Part shown: one piece after another, positions 24,330 to 31,771 of the stretch
Numbering within the stretch: position 1 is the first letter of the stretch
Layout of the letters: every line of letters starts with the position of its first letter
NCBI GenBank assembly: GCA_047611425.1
Contig: JBLFWJ010000002.1
Span: 1-52,962, forward strand
Length of the DNA stretch: 52,962 nucleotides
Reading direction: 5' to 3'
Source of the DNA: JBLFWJ01 sp047611425
GTDB taxonomy: Bacteria; Bacteroidota; Bacteroidia; UBA10329
Position numbers and translations under genes: made by a program
The notes under the pieces: generated by a model
Seen by the model: the letters and a program-made list of their open reading frames with translations, nothing else
Databases searched by the model: none
Told to the model about the DNA's origin: nothing

Positions 24330-25243
24330 ATGAGTAAAAAAAGTGCTTACGCTGTTGTAGTCCGATTACTAAAAAAGCAGGGTTCAGAAATGGCAAACAG
24401 AGGTATAAATGTCATGTTTGTAAACGGCAGTTTCTGGGTGGGAAAAGAGTTGATCCGGAGTTACTCTGGAAGGAGTATTCTCAGGGGAAACAGACCTATG
24501 TTCAGTTGGCTCAAAAGTACAATTGCTCTTCTCGGACAATACAACGGAAGGTCGACTCGGTAGGGGTCTCCATACCGAAAAAGAGACCCCGTAAGATTAT
24601 CGTTCTGATGGACACGACCTATTGGGGACGGAACTTTGGAGTGATGCTTTTCAAGGATTCGATGACCAAGGAGAACCTCCTGAAGTACTATGTTATAAAC
24701 GAGACGAACGCACTTTACATCAAGGGCATCCGAGAACTTGAAAAGGCTGGATTCACGGTCGCAGGCATCGACTGTGATGGACGCAAAGGACTGATAGGTT
24801 CCTTCGATGGGATACCCGTTCAGATGTGTCAGTTTCATCAGGTGGCCATCATCAGGAGGTATATTACCAAAAAACCCAAACTCCCTGCTGCCATTGAGTT
24901 GAAGGAGATAGTTGCCTTGATGAAGGATACGGACAGGGAGTCTTTTGAAGGTGCGTTAAGCGATTGGCATACCAAGTGGGAATCCTTTCTAAAAGAACGG
25001 ACTACGAACCTTGAAACAGGAAAAAGCCACTACACCCACAAGCGGTTGAGAAGTGCTCACCGAAGCCTGAGAACAAACCTAAAATGGCTCTTTACATGGT
25101 ACGACCATATTGAATTAAACATACCGAACACGACCAATGCTATAGACGGACATTTTTCAGATCTGAAAAACAAATTGAGAAATCACAATGGCCTGTCGAT
25201 TGAAAGAAAAAAGAAATTTATTGATGGTTTTTTTAAGGCATAA
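24330..25243 (+). pseudogene. transposase with a frame change at an A7 run
   Basis: The transposase reads from the ATG at 24330 for four codons, then continues in the -1 frame to 25243, about 304 residues in total. The change falls at seven adenines (24336-24342) followed by G. After it come a zinc ribbon (CLRCC...YKCHVCKRQF), a helix-turn-helix (VQLAQKYNCSSRTIQRKV), a first Asp in LMDTTYWG, a second in AGIDCDGRKG, the C-x2-H of MCQFHQV typical of Mutator/IS256 DDE enzymes, and TTNAIDGHFSDLKNKL near the end. In that last motif the usual catalytic Glu appears as Asp. No ATG opens the second frame before a TTG at 24506, which would lose the zinc ribbon. It is either a dead gene missing one A, or expressed by slippage on the A-run. 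Confidence 0.75.
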
Positions 25244-25458
25244 GGGCTTCTGAAAATATCAAAGGGACCACAAAAGTAGCCCCTTCGATACGGCATTTTC
25301 GTCAGCCACCGATGATGTCCCTCAATGAGTTGCTCCCCAGCAGAGCTCACCTCCGTTCAACTCGGTAAATCAAAGATATATTGAACTCTAAATCGGAGAA
25401 AATTTCAGTCAAAAAAACAGACTCTTTTTTGTCCACTTGAAAAAACTTGCTCAAAAAC

Positions 25459-25482
25459 AGACTCCTTTTTGTCTATTAGGCC
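25459..25482 (-). repeat. right terminal inverted repeat of the insertion sequence
   Basis: Exact reverse complement of 24255-24278. A partial second copy of its inner half lies at about 25414-25433. Confidence 0.9.
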
Positions 25483-25801
25483 TCTTCCGATTACTCAGGA
25501 CGAAAAACGAAGTACTGTTAGGGTTGTGGTGCAACATTGAGGTAAGCTCGTGGCTACATGGTTGAGAGGGAGAAGTATCGATTTACGGTGGCAGCGCTGC
25601 CCGAGGGGGTTTACCTCTTGGAGGCGCTTGCCGATGATAGTAATAAGGGCGTGCAGGGGTTTGTGAAGATGTGAATGCTTCGCGAATTCGAAGTGACCGT
25701 AGCCTCCTTCGCTTAGTTGCACTACGCTCTGGATGACGCAGGCTAGCGGGACTTCTCGATACACCTGCGCTGCGCTGCGGCACTCGAAGTGACAGCGGAA
25801 G
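25483..25801. other. gene-free stretch with dispersed repeats
   Basis: No gene supported. The stretch is richer in GC than its surroundings and carries repeat-like text: two direct copies of CGAAGTGAC (25689-25697 and 25785-25793), a hairpin CTTCG-CGAATT-CGAAG at about 25679-25694, and a run of GCGCTGC units near 25768. Open frames cross it on the minus strand, but their composition (many Cys, His, Arg) is that of translated repeats. The lost N-terminus of the thioesterase was looked for here and not found. Confidence 0.5.
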
Positions 25802-27760
25802 TCAACCCCTACCCAATCTTCGGAAGTGCTTGAGCACAGCCAATAGGTCATTTGACACTCTGTAATTACGTGCATAAAGTAAATCTGGATCCAGCTCGGC
25901 TTTGACTCCGCCATCTACATCCGCCATGGTAATTACGGCTTTTGGAAGTGGTGGAAGTTCGACCCCCGTTCTGGTAATTCCAGTTCCGGCATAACCAACC
26001 CACGTTCTTTCTTTTAGTAGGACAAACACCACGTTCTTCAAATATCCAACCGGTGAATCTGTAAACCACCCCACTAGAATCCATAGCGGAAGGAGGATCA
26101 ATGCAAGAACCACATCAAAAAGTCGTTTTAGTCTTTTGTTTGATGCTTTTCCAACCGAATTGATTCCGACAGTATACAGATCCCCAGAAGTGTTGATGGA
26201 ATTACTTCCGATTAAAAACATCGATTCTTGAGGGGCGATTTTGAAGTCGACTCCTTCAACGGCCGAGCGACTCATTTGATCAATGATCTCTCGCGCTGGA
26301 ACATCCTTGGCGCAAAAAATCACTTCGTTGATGTCGTGCACCCGAATGATCTCTTTCAACTGGGCATCATCCCCTAAAAAGCTTCTTTTTCCTTCGGGTG
26401 TAGATCCTGATGGACTTACAAACCCGATGAATGACGGGTTTTCAAAGGTTTGTTTCAGAAGCCCTTCTACACGATCTAATTCATCATTCAAACCAACGAT
26501 GGCGAACCTCCGTTCGGTGGTTTTGGTTAGGATGATTCCTTTAATAATGAAGTTGGCAATCCAACGGATGAGAGGTAAACTCACGCAACTCCATAATCCG
26601 CCCAAAAGAATAATGGCACGACTGAATCGTATGGTCTCGGGCATCAATGCATAAATCATTAATGCAATGGACGAACCCACCAACGTTCCTTTCAAAACAT
26701 TCAGAAGACGCACTGGTCGATCATAACCACCAGTGAAGAAAACGGAGATCAACCAAACGAGAATCAATCCCGGTATCACGATATAATACAACTCTGGAGG
26801 ATAATGAAGGCCCTCCTCAAACTTGATGTTTGCTTCCCAATATTTCGCTAATCCGAAAAGGCCGCCATACAGCACCAATGCATCAATCAACGGCAACCAG
26901 CCCTGCTTTGCCATTCTTCCCATCAATGCAATTCCAGCTCTGAAAAGGATGGCAAAATTGATGAGCAACTGAAACAACTTGGCCTGTTCTGAAGAGAAGT
27001 GCTTTTTTGCGAAAATTGCCATCGCGTTGTAAAACACATACACGTAATTCAGGCTTCCCTTCTTGGTGCTCTCGCCCTTATAGTGAATGATTCGTGCTTC
27101 TGGAAAGTAGTAGTTCTTGTAACCGCCTTTGATAATTCGATAGGACAAATCGATGTCTTCTCCGTACATGAAGAAGGTCTCATCCAACAAGCCAACTTTA
27201 TCCAAAGTCTCCTTGCGCATCATCATGTACGCACCGGATAAAACCTCAACCTCATTCGTTTTATCCTCTGGTAAAAAACCAAGGTGGTATTTCCCAAACC
27301 GCTTCGATTTCGGGAAGAGGCCCGATAAGCCAAAAACCTTGTAAAAGGCCACTTCGGGCGTAGGTAAACTTCGTTTGGATTCGGGTAGAAAGTCGCCTTT
27401 GCCATCCACCATCCGCACACCAAGACCACCTGAGTCGGGGTGTTCATCCATAAACTCAATGCACTTGGTAAATGTGTCGGCTTCAACAACCGTATCTGGA
27501 TTTAACAGCAAAACGTACTCCCCGACCGCTTCACGAATTGCCTGATTATTAGCAACTGAGAAACCGGTGTTTTCCTTATTCGCTATCAGCTTGGCCCAAG
27601 GAAATCGCTCTTGAACCATTGCCACACTGCCATCAACAGAATTATTGTCAACCACAAAAACCTCCGCATCCATAGCTTCTATTGCCACTTTTACGGACAG
27701 CAGACACTGCTCCAAAAAGTGGCGCACATTGTAGTTTACTATGACGATGGAAAGTTTCAA
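25802..27760 (-). CDS. family 2 glycosyltransferase fused to a degenerate phosphoglycosyltransferase
   Basis: An inner-membrane protein of about 652 residues for polysaccharide or lipopolysaccharide synthesis. I choose the TTG at 27760, giving the usual opening of family 2 enzymes (KLSIVIVNYN); an upstream TTG at 27802 directly follows a stop and is an alternative. The first 250 residues are a rhamnosyltransferase-like GT2 domain with VDNNSVDGS, NPDTVV and GEDIDLSYR. Then come about five membrane segments and a nucleotide-binding-like region (RFAIVGLNDELDRVEGLL) resembling the N-terminal half of polyprenyl glycosylphosphotransferases. The last 110 residues resemble the end of that family (RLFDVVLALILLPLW and LYARNYRVSNDL) but lack the catalytic Asp-Glu and the VGPRP motif, WVGYAG standing in its place. 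Its 3' end borders a repeat region. Confidence 0.83.
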   Translation of the reverse strand: MKLSIVIVNYNVRHFLEQCLLSVKVAIEAMDAEVFVVDNNSVDGSVAMVQERFPWAKLIANKENTGFSVANNQAIREAVGEYVLLLNPDTVVEADTFTKCIEFMDEHPDSGGLGVRMVDGKGDFLPESKRSLPTPEVAFYKVFGLSGLFPKSKRFGKYHLGFLPEDKTNEVEVLSGAYMMMRKETLDKVGLLDETFFMYGEDIDLSYRIIKGGYKNYYFPEARIIHYKGESTKKGSLNYVYVFYNAMAIFAKKHFSSEQAKLFQLLINFAILFRAGIALMGRMAKQGWLPLIDALVLYGGLFGLAKYWEANIKFEEGLHYPPELYYIVIPGLILVWLISVFFTGGYDRPVRLLNVLKGTLVGSSIALMIYALMPETIRFSRAIILLGGLWSCVSLPLIRWIANFIIKGIILTKTTERRFAIVGLNDELDRVEGLLKQTFENPSFIGFVSPSGSTPEGKRSFLGDDAQLKEIIRVHDINEVIFCAKDVPAREIIDQMSRSAVEGVDFKIAPQESMFLIGSNSINTSGDLYTVGINSVGKASNKRLKRLFDVVLALILLPLWILVGWFTDSPVGYLKNVVFVLLKERTWVGYAGTGITRTGVELPPLPKAVITMADVDGGVKAELDPDLLYARNYRVSNDLLAVLKHFRRLGRG

Positions 27761-27823
27761 CGGATGCAGTGCAGTTGATGTGTCAACCCCTTTGACGACC
27801 AATCAGCCACCAAATGTAAGGGC

Positions 27824-28444
27824 TTATAAACCGCTAAGGGTGCTTTCGTATTGTACGCGCTGGGTCAAAGATCTGCCCAAGGTCAATTCATCGGTGTATT
27901 CTAGCCCACCGCCTGAAGAAACTCCGCGAGCAAGGGTGGTCAATATAATGTCCTGATCCTTCAACATTCGATAGAGGTAAAAATTGGTGGTGTCGCCTTC
28001 CATCGTAGTGTTCAAGGCCATTACGACTTCTTTTACTTCTTCAGATTCAACGCGTTCAATAAGTGGATTAATGTTCAAATCGCTGGGCCCGACTCCATCC
28101 ATTGGAGAAATTACCCCACCCAAAACATGATACGTTCCGTTGAATTGCTCGGTGCTTTCAAATAGAATCACATCCCGAATATCCTCCACCACACAAATGA
28201 CAGAATGATCACGGCTGGTACTTGCACAGATTGAACAATGATCTGTATCCGCCACATTGAAGCATGTTTTGCATTGGTTGGCATCTGTGATCAGCTTATC
28301 CAGCGATCGACTGAAAGACTTCAATTTATCGTCCTCCTGCTTCAATAAATGAAGCACGTAACGGAAGGCTGTTTTTCTTCCAACTCCGGGCAATTCAGCA
28401 AACCGATCCACCGCATCCTCCAACACTTTTGGAACTAAACTCAT
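27824..28444 (-). CDS. recR: recombination mediator protein RecR
   Basis: A 206-residue protein of normal RecR length. It shows the N-terminal helix-hairpin-helix (FAELPGVGRKTAFRYVLHLL), a four-cysteine zinc finger (CKTC...CSIC), a Toprim domain (ICVVEDIRDVILFE...GVISPMDGVGP) and the C-terminal Walker-B-like stretch with LARGVSSGGGLEYTDELTLG. RecR works with RecO to load RecA on single-stranded DNA during gap repair. It is transcribed divergently from the symporter gene. A perfect -7 element lies only 4 bp before the ATG, so its transcript may lack a leader. It precedes the glycosyltransferase gene, whose start lies 63 bp beyond its stop. Confidence 0.97.
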   Translation of the reverse strand: MSLVPKVLEDAVDRFAELPGVGRKTAFRYVLHLLKQEDDKLKSFSRSLDKLITDANQCKTCFNVADTDHCSICASTSRDHSVICVVEDIRDVILFESTEQFNGTYHVLGGVISPMDGVGPSDLNINPLIERVESEEVKEVVMALNTTMEGDTTNFYLYRMLKDQDIILTTLARGVSSGGGLEYTDELTLGRSLTQRVQYESTLSGL

Positions 28445-28448
28445 AGGG

Positions 28449-28456
28449 CAAATGTA
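28449..28456 (-). promoter_or_regulatory. Bacteroidota -7 element 4 bp before recR
   Basis: The minus strand reads TACATTTG, then CCCT and the recR ATG. This spacing predicts transcription starting at or just inside the start codon, or a true start further downstream. Confidence 0.5.
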
Positions 28457-28538
28457 AGATCAACGCGGTTGATAACGCTTGTGATAAAGTGTTTTCTATC
28501 ATCCACCCTTGTGCGGAAAGGGCATCTATTTTAGGCGA

Positions 28539-29993
28539 ATGTCACCAGCCCTCATCCTCACAATCATCGTTCTCTATTTTGCCGTGCTCATGCTTATTGG
28601 GCATTTCACCTCCAAAGACGCAAAAAACGCTGCCTTTTTTGTCGGAGAGAAAAGATCACCTTGGTACATCGTTGCGTTTGGAATGATCGGAACATCGCTT
28701 AGCGGTGTCACGTTTATTTCCGTTCCGGGATGGGTTGCCAGCACACAATTCGGCTACATGCAAATGGTTTTGGGCTATTTGCTCGGCTACACATTCATCG
28801 CGTTGGTGTTGATGCCGTTGTATTATCGACTCAACCTCACCAGCATCTACACCTATTTAAAAACCCGGTTTGGGGTTCACAGCTACCGAACTGGTGCATG
28901 GTTCTTCCTGCTTAGCCGAACCATCGGAGCGGCATTCCGACTATATCTCGTAGCTGGAGTGCTTCAGTTGACCATGTTCGATTCTTGGGGCGTTCCATTT
29001 TGGGTAACGGTTATGGTGACCATCCTCCTAATCTGGTTGTACACCTATAAAGGAGGAATCAAAACCATCATTTGGACAGATACGCTTCAAACGCTGTTCA
29101 TGCTGATAGCCGTTGGATTGACGGTTATGATTATCGGGCAAGAGCTCAATTTCTCTGCCTCTCAACTTATTTCCACCGTTCGTGAAAGTGATTACTCGCA
29201 AATCTTCTTTTTCGATGATGCCGGTTCGGGCAGTTACTTTTGGAAACAGTTTTTCACCGGAGCGTTCATCTCTATTGTAATGACTGGCCTAGACCAAGAC
29301 ATGATGCAGAAGAACCTGAGTTGCAGAAATATTGGAGATGCACAGAAGAACATGTTTTCATTCAGCATCGTGTTGGTAGCGGTCAACTTGGTTTTCCTTT
29401 CCCTTGGAGCACTGCTTTACATTTTTGCAGAATCGAAAGGAATCGCCATCCCCGTTAAAGGAGATGACCTCTACCCCATTCTTGCAACCCAAGGCCATTT
29501 GCCGATTATCGTGGGTGTTGTCTTCATTCTTGGTTTAATCGCTGCAGCGTATTCTAGTGCCGACTCAGCCCTAACAGCCTTGACCACATCTGTTTGTGTG
29601 GATATCCTCGATATAGAAGAAAAGGAAGCGGCCGAACAAGAGAAGCTTAGAAAGAGAATGCACGTGGTAATGTCGGTGGTGCTCTTCGCCACCATTCTAG
29701 TTTTCAGGGTGATTAATGATGATAGCGTAGTTAGCTCACTATTCAAGTTTGCGGGCTTCACGTATGGGCCATTGCTTGGGCTCTATGCTTTTGGTCTAAT
29801 CTCTAAAAGGCCTATTAAAGATCGTTTTGCACCTATCGTTTGCGTGCTTTCACCATTGGTTTGTGCATTGGTGTATTGGTTTCCAGAATTGATTGGTGGA
29901 TATCAATTCAACTTTGAAATCCTGATGCTAAACGGTTTCCTAACATTCATGGGACTTTGGGCCATTTCTAAGCCCAAATTGGCCGAATCATAA
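28539..29993 (+). CDS. sodium:solute symporter family protein
   Basis: An inner-membrane transporter of 484 residues in the SSS family, using the sodium gradient to import a solute. The start at 28539 (MSPALILTIIVLYFAVLMLIG) opens directly with the first membrane helix; an earlier ATG ten codons upstream adds a charged stretch without support. About 13 hydrophobic segments can be read. The family features include the unwound-helix region FGMIGTSLSGVTFISVPGWV and the conserved AAYSSADSALTALTT stretch of the sodium site region. The substrate cannot be inferred; sugars, sialic acid, amino acids and others are carried by relatives. Neighbours give no hint. Confidence 0.9.
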   Translation: MSPALILTIIVLYFAVLMLIGHFTSKDAKNAAFFVGEKRSPWYIVAFGMIGTSLSGVTFISVPGWVASTQFGYMQMVLGYLLGYTFIALVLMPLYYRLNLTSIYTYLKTRFGVHSYRTGAWFFLLSRTIGAAFRLYLVAGVLQLTMFDSWGVPFWVTVMVTILLIWLYTYKGGIKTIIWTDTLQTLFMLIAVGLTVMIIGQELNFSASQLISTVRESDYSQIFFFDDAGSGSYFWKQFFTGAFISIVMTGLDQDMMQKNLSCRNIGDAQKNMFSFSIVLVAVNLVFLSLGALLYIFAESKGIAIPVKGDDLYPILATQGHLPIIVGVVFILGLIAAAYSSADSALTALTTSVCVDILDIEEKEAAEQEKLRKRMHVVMSVVLFATILVFRVINDDSVVSSLFKFAGFTYGPLLGLYAFGLISKRPIKDRFAPIVCVLSPLVCALVYWFPELIGGYQFNFEILMLNGFLTFMGLWAISKPKLAES

Positions 29994-30106
29994 CATATGT
30001 CTCATCGACATTGAATTTATGTCGCCATTCCTGTAAGATCTCGCTACTTCTGTAACCGAGAGCTCGATATACTGGTACTTTATATAAGGAACTAAGAACT
30101 GAAATT

Positions 30107-30709
30107 ATGGAATCAAATTTTACCAAGCGTTTGCTGACGCTAACAGCAATTGTCATTTTCGCGGTAAGCACCTCTTGCTTTAGTCAAGAGGCGAAACCGG
30201 AAATCAAACTACGAACCAATCACGCGTTTAAATCGAACGACTGGGCCTTAAGTATAGGCAGCAGCTTCCTTTCGTATGCTTATGGATATGGAGGACATAT
30301 AGAAGGTGTGCCTTTGGTGCTTTCTTTCGAGTACGGTGTTCATCGTTATTTCGGAACTGGCATCTATGCAGGCATGCTTCACAGAACGCCTTCGGTTGGT
30401 GAACGCAGCTACAAGCAATCAGTGTATTCAGCTGGTGTACGATTCAACGGACATTTCTACAACGCCATTGATGACTTGATCAAAAAGGCAAATTTGAAAT
30501 CCAACATCATTGATATGTACGTCAGTGTCAATCTCGGGATGGAGCATATGGTAACCAACCTACCCATCAATAAAAAAACCATCTTCTATATAGGAGTGGG
30601 TTTTGGACTACGGGCCTATCCTTTCAAAAACAAAAAGATTGGTTTGATGACAGAAATCGGTCACTCGGTGGTTTCTCCTTGGTTACTCGGTGCCACTTTC
30701 AGGCTGTGA
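30107..30709 (+). CDS. small outer-membrane beta-barrel protein
   Basis: An exported 200-residue protein. The N-terminus carries a hydrophobic signal segment (LLTLTAIVIFAVSTSCFSQ), after which short amphipathic strands separated by turns fill the protein and the last residue pair is aromatic/hydrophobic (ATFRL), the pattern of an 8-10 strand OmpA/OmpW-like barrel. I do not recognise a specific family and no active site is visible. It is convergent with the PhoD-like gene; the stops form TGATCA with no spacer. A 113-bp gap upstream contains a 6-bp inverted repeat (CGACAT...ATGTCG, 30006-30024) but no exact -7 match. Confidence 0.7.
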   Translation: MESNFTKRLLTLTAIVIFAVSTSCFSQEAKPEIKLRTNHAFKSNDWALSIGSSFLSYAYGYGGHIEGVPLVLSFEYGVHRYFGTGIYAGMLHRTPSVGERSYKQSVYSAGVRFNGHFYNAIDDLIKKANLKSNIIDMYVSVNLGMEHMVTNLPINKKTIFYIGVGFGLRAYPFKNKKIGLMTEIGHSVVSPWLLGATFRL

Positions 30710-31771
30710 TCAGAAAGAAATTTCTGGCAGTGGAAGGGTCAAAGAATTGACCGTATTTCCATTTACATCTCTGATGGAAATGAATATGGTCGGTTCGGAC
30801 TGCTCCCAATCTATTTCTATCACACCAAAATTGTTGCTTTCATAAGCCTCTCCAACTCTGTTGGTGTTTTCCTCCACATTATGCCAAGTTTTCGTTATCC
30901 CGCTGGAAGTGACATCATATAAAGGATAGCATCCTTGGTGCTGAAACTTGCTGACTTCAGAATAATGCACGTCACCACTTATGAATACAACCCCGTTGGC
31001 TTGAGTTGATTTAATCAGCTCTGCAAAACGTCTTCGCTCCGCTGGGAAGTTTGCCCATGCTTCAAAACCATTGTAACTGATTCCGAATTGATTGCTGCTG
31101 CAGACTACGCGCAACTCGGCTGGTTCCCGAAGCACGGTTTCCAACCAGGCCCACTGTTCATCACCCAAAAAATCAACCGTTGAATCGGTGTGTGGCCGAT
31201 AATCATTCCTAAAACCTTGTCCATTGGCTGGAAGAATCGAATCTCTGAACGTTCGGGTATCCAACATGATGAACTGCACGCGTTTTCCAACTTCACCTGT
31301 GGCAACTGAATGGTAAATCCCCAAATGATTTCTTCTTTCAGAATTTGAAGGTTCACTCCAGAAATCAAGAAAGATCTGCTTTGACTCTTCCTTCTTAGAA
31401 TACTCCTTTCCCGCATCGTTCTTTCCGTAATCATGATCGTCCCAAACAGAGAGATAAAACGTCTCCTCGTTCAACTTTCTAAACTCAGGCTTGCAACCAA
31501 GCTTACCGTATTTCTCTCGCAGCACTTTCATCTTATAGGTATCTCCATAGATGTTGTCACCCAGCCAAACGAAAACGTCCAAATCAGCTTTGCTTGCAGC
31601 GATTAAAGCAGGTTGACTTTTGTCCTGATCCGCACAAGACCCGAAACCGATCCTTGTCACGTTTTCCAATTTCAATCCATTATTAAGCGCTCCACAATAA
31701 AGCTCATCTGTTTGGCAGGACGTTGAAAGCGAAACCAGCGAAATCGCCAGCAATACCATTAGGTTTTTCAT
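30710..31771 (-). CDS. PhoD-like alkaline phosphatase family lipoprotein
   Basis: A 353-residue metallophosphoesterase of the PhoD type. The N-terminus is a lipoprotein signal (MKNLMVLLAISLVSLSTSC, lipidated Cys at 19), placing it at a membrane facing the periplasm or outside. Metal-site motifs are present in order: GFGSCADQD, WLGDNIYGDTY, SVWDDHDYGKND and ISGDVHYSE. PhoD enzymes hydrolyse phosphodiesters or phosphomonoesters using Ca and Fe; the exact substrate is unknown. The start codon overlaps the stop of the GMC oxidoreductase by 4 bp (ATGA), so the two are co-translated. A stem-loop (30711-30726) lies within its last codons. Confidence 0.9.
   Translation of the reverse strand: MKNLMVLLAISLVSLSTSCQTDELYCGALNNGLKLENVTRIGFGSCADQDKSQPALIAASKADLDVFVWLGDNIYGDTYKMKVLREKYGKLGCKPEFRKLNEETFYLSVWDDHDYGKNDAGKEYSKKEESKQIFLDFWSEPSNSERRNHLGIYHSVATGEVGKRVQFIMLDTRTFRDSILPANGQGFRNDYRPHTDSTVDFLGDEQWAWLETVLREPAELRVVCSSNQFGISYNGFEAWANFPAERRRFAELIKSTQANGVVFISGDVHYSEVSKFQHQGCYPLYDVTSSGITKTWHNVEENTNRVGEAYESNNFGVIEIDWEQSEPTIFISIRDVNGNTVNSLTLPLPEISF
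30711..30726. terminator. possible bidirectional stem-loop between two convergent genes
   Basis: CAGAAA-GAAA-TTTCTG gives a 6-bp stem with a 4-base loop, at the point where the barrel gene and the phosphatase gene meet. No strong T-run follows on either strand, so terminator activity is only a possibility. Confidence 0.3.

Larger units (their letters stand above)
24255..25482 (+). mobile_element. 1,228-bp insertion sequence, Mutator/IS256-like
   Basis: The element is bounded by perfect 24-bp inverted repeats (24255-24278 and 25459-25482) and holds one transposase gene with a CxxH signature. It cuts the PaaI thioesterase gene. The only direct repeat at its edges is the 4-bp GGCC, which forms part of the inverted repeat itself because it is a palindrome; no 8-9 bp target duplication typical of IS256 is seen, so either the family assignment or later rearrangement needs care. 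An additional copy of the inner end motif (CAGACTC-T6-GTC) sits 40 bp inside the right end. Confidence 0.8.

Noticed and set aside
24506..25243. A complete 245-residue transposase starting at a TTG
   Set aside because: The same frame continues upstream with a zinc ribbon and helix-turn-helix typical of the family, and an ATG in another frame precedes it. The TTG start would cut the DNA-binding part in two.
24255..25482. GGCC at both ends as a 4-bp target duplication
   Set aside because: GGCC is its own reverse complement and is also part of the perfect terminal inverted repeat, so it proves nothing.
25521..25547. The minus-strand text AYLNVAPQP as a possible lost N-terminus of the thioesterase
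   Set aside because: It vaguely recalls the YLNAPIN-type start of the family, but stops flank it and it is not joined in frame to the remaining gene.
25495..25914. A 139-residue minus-strand protein overlapping the glycosyltransferase end
   Set aside because: Composition is that of translated repeat sequence and it overlaps a well-supported gene in another frame.
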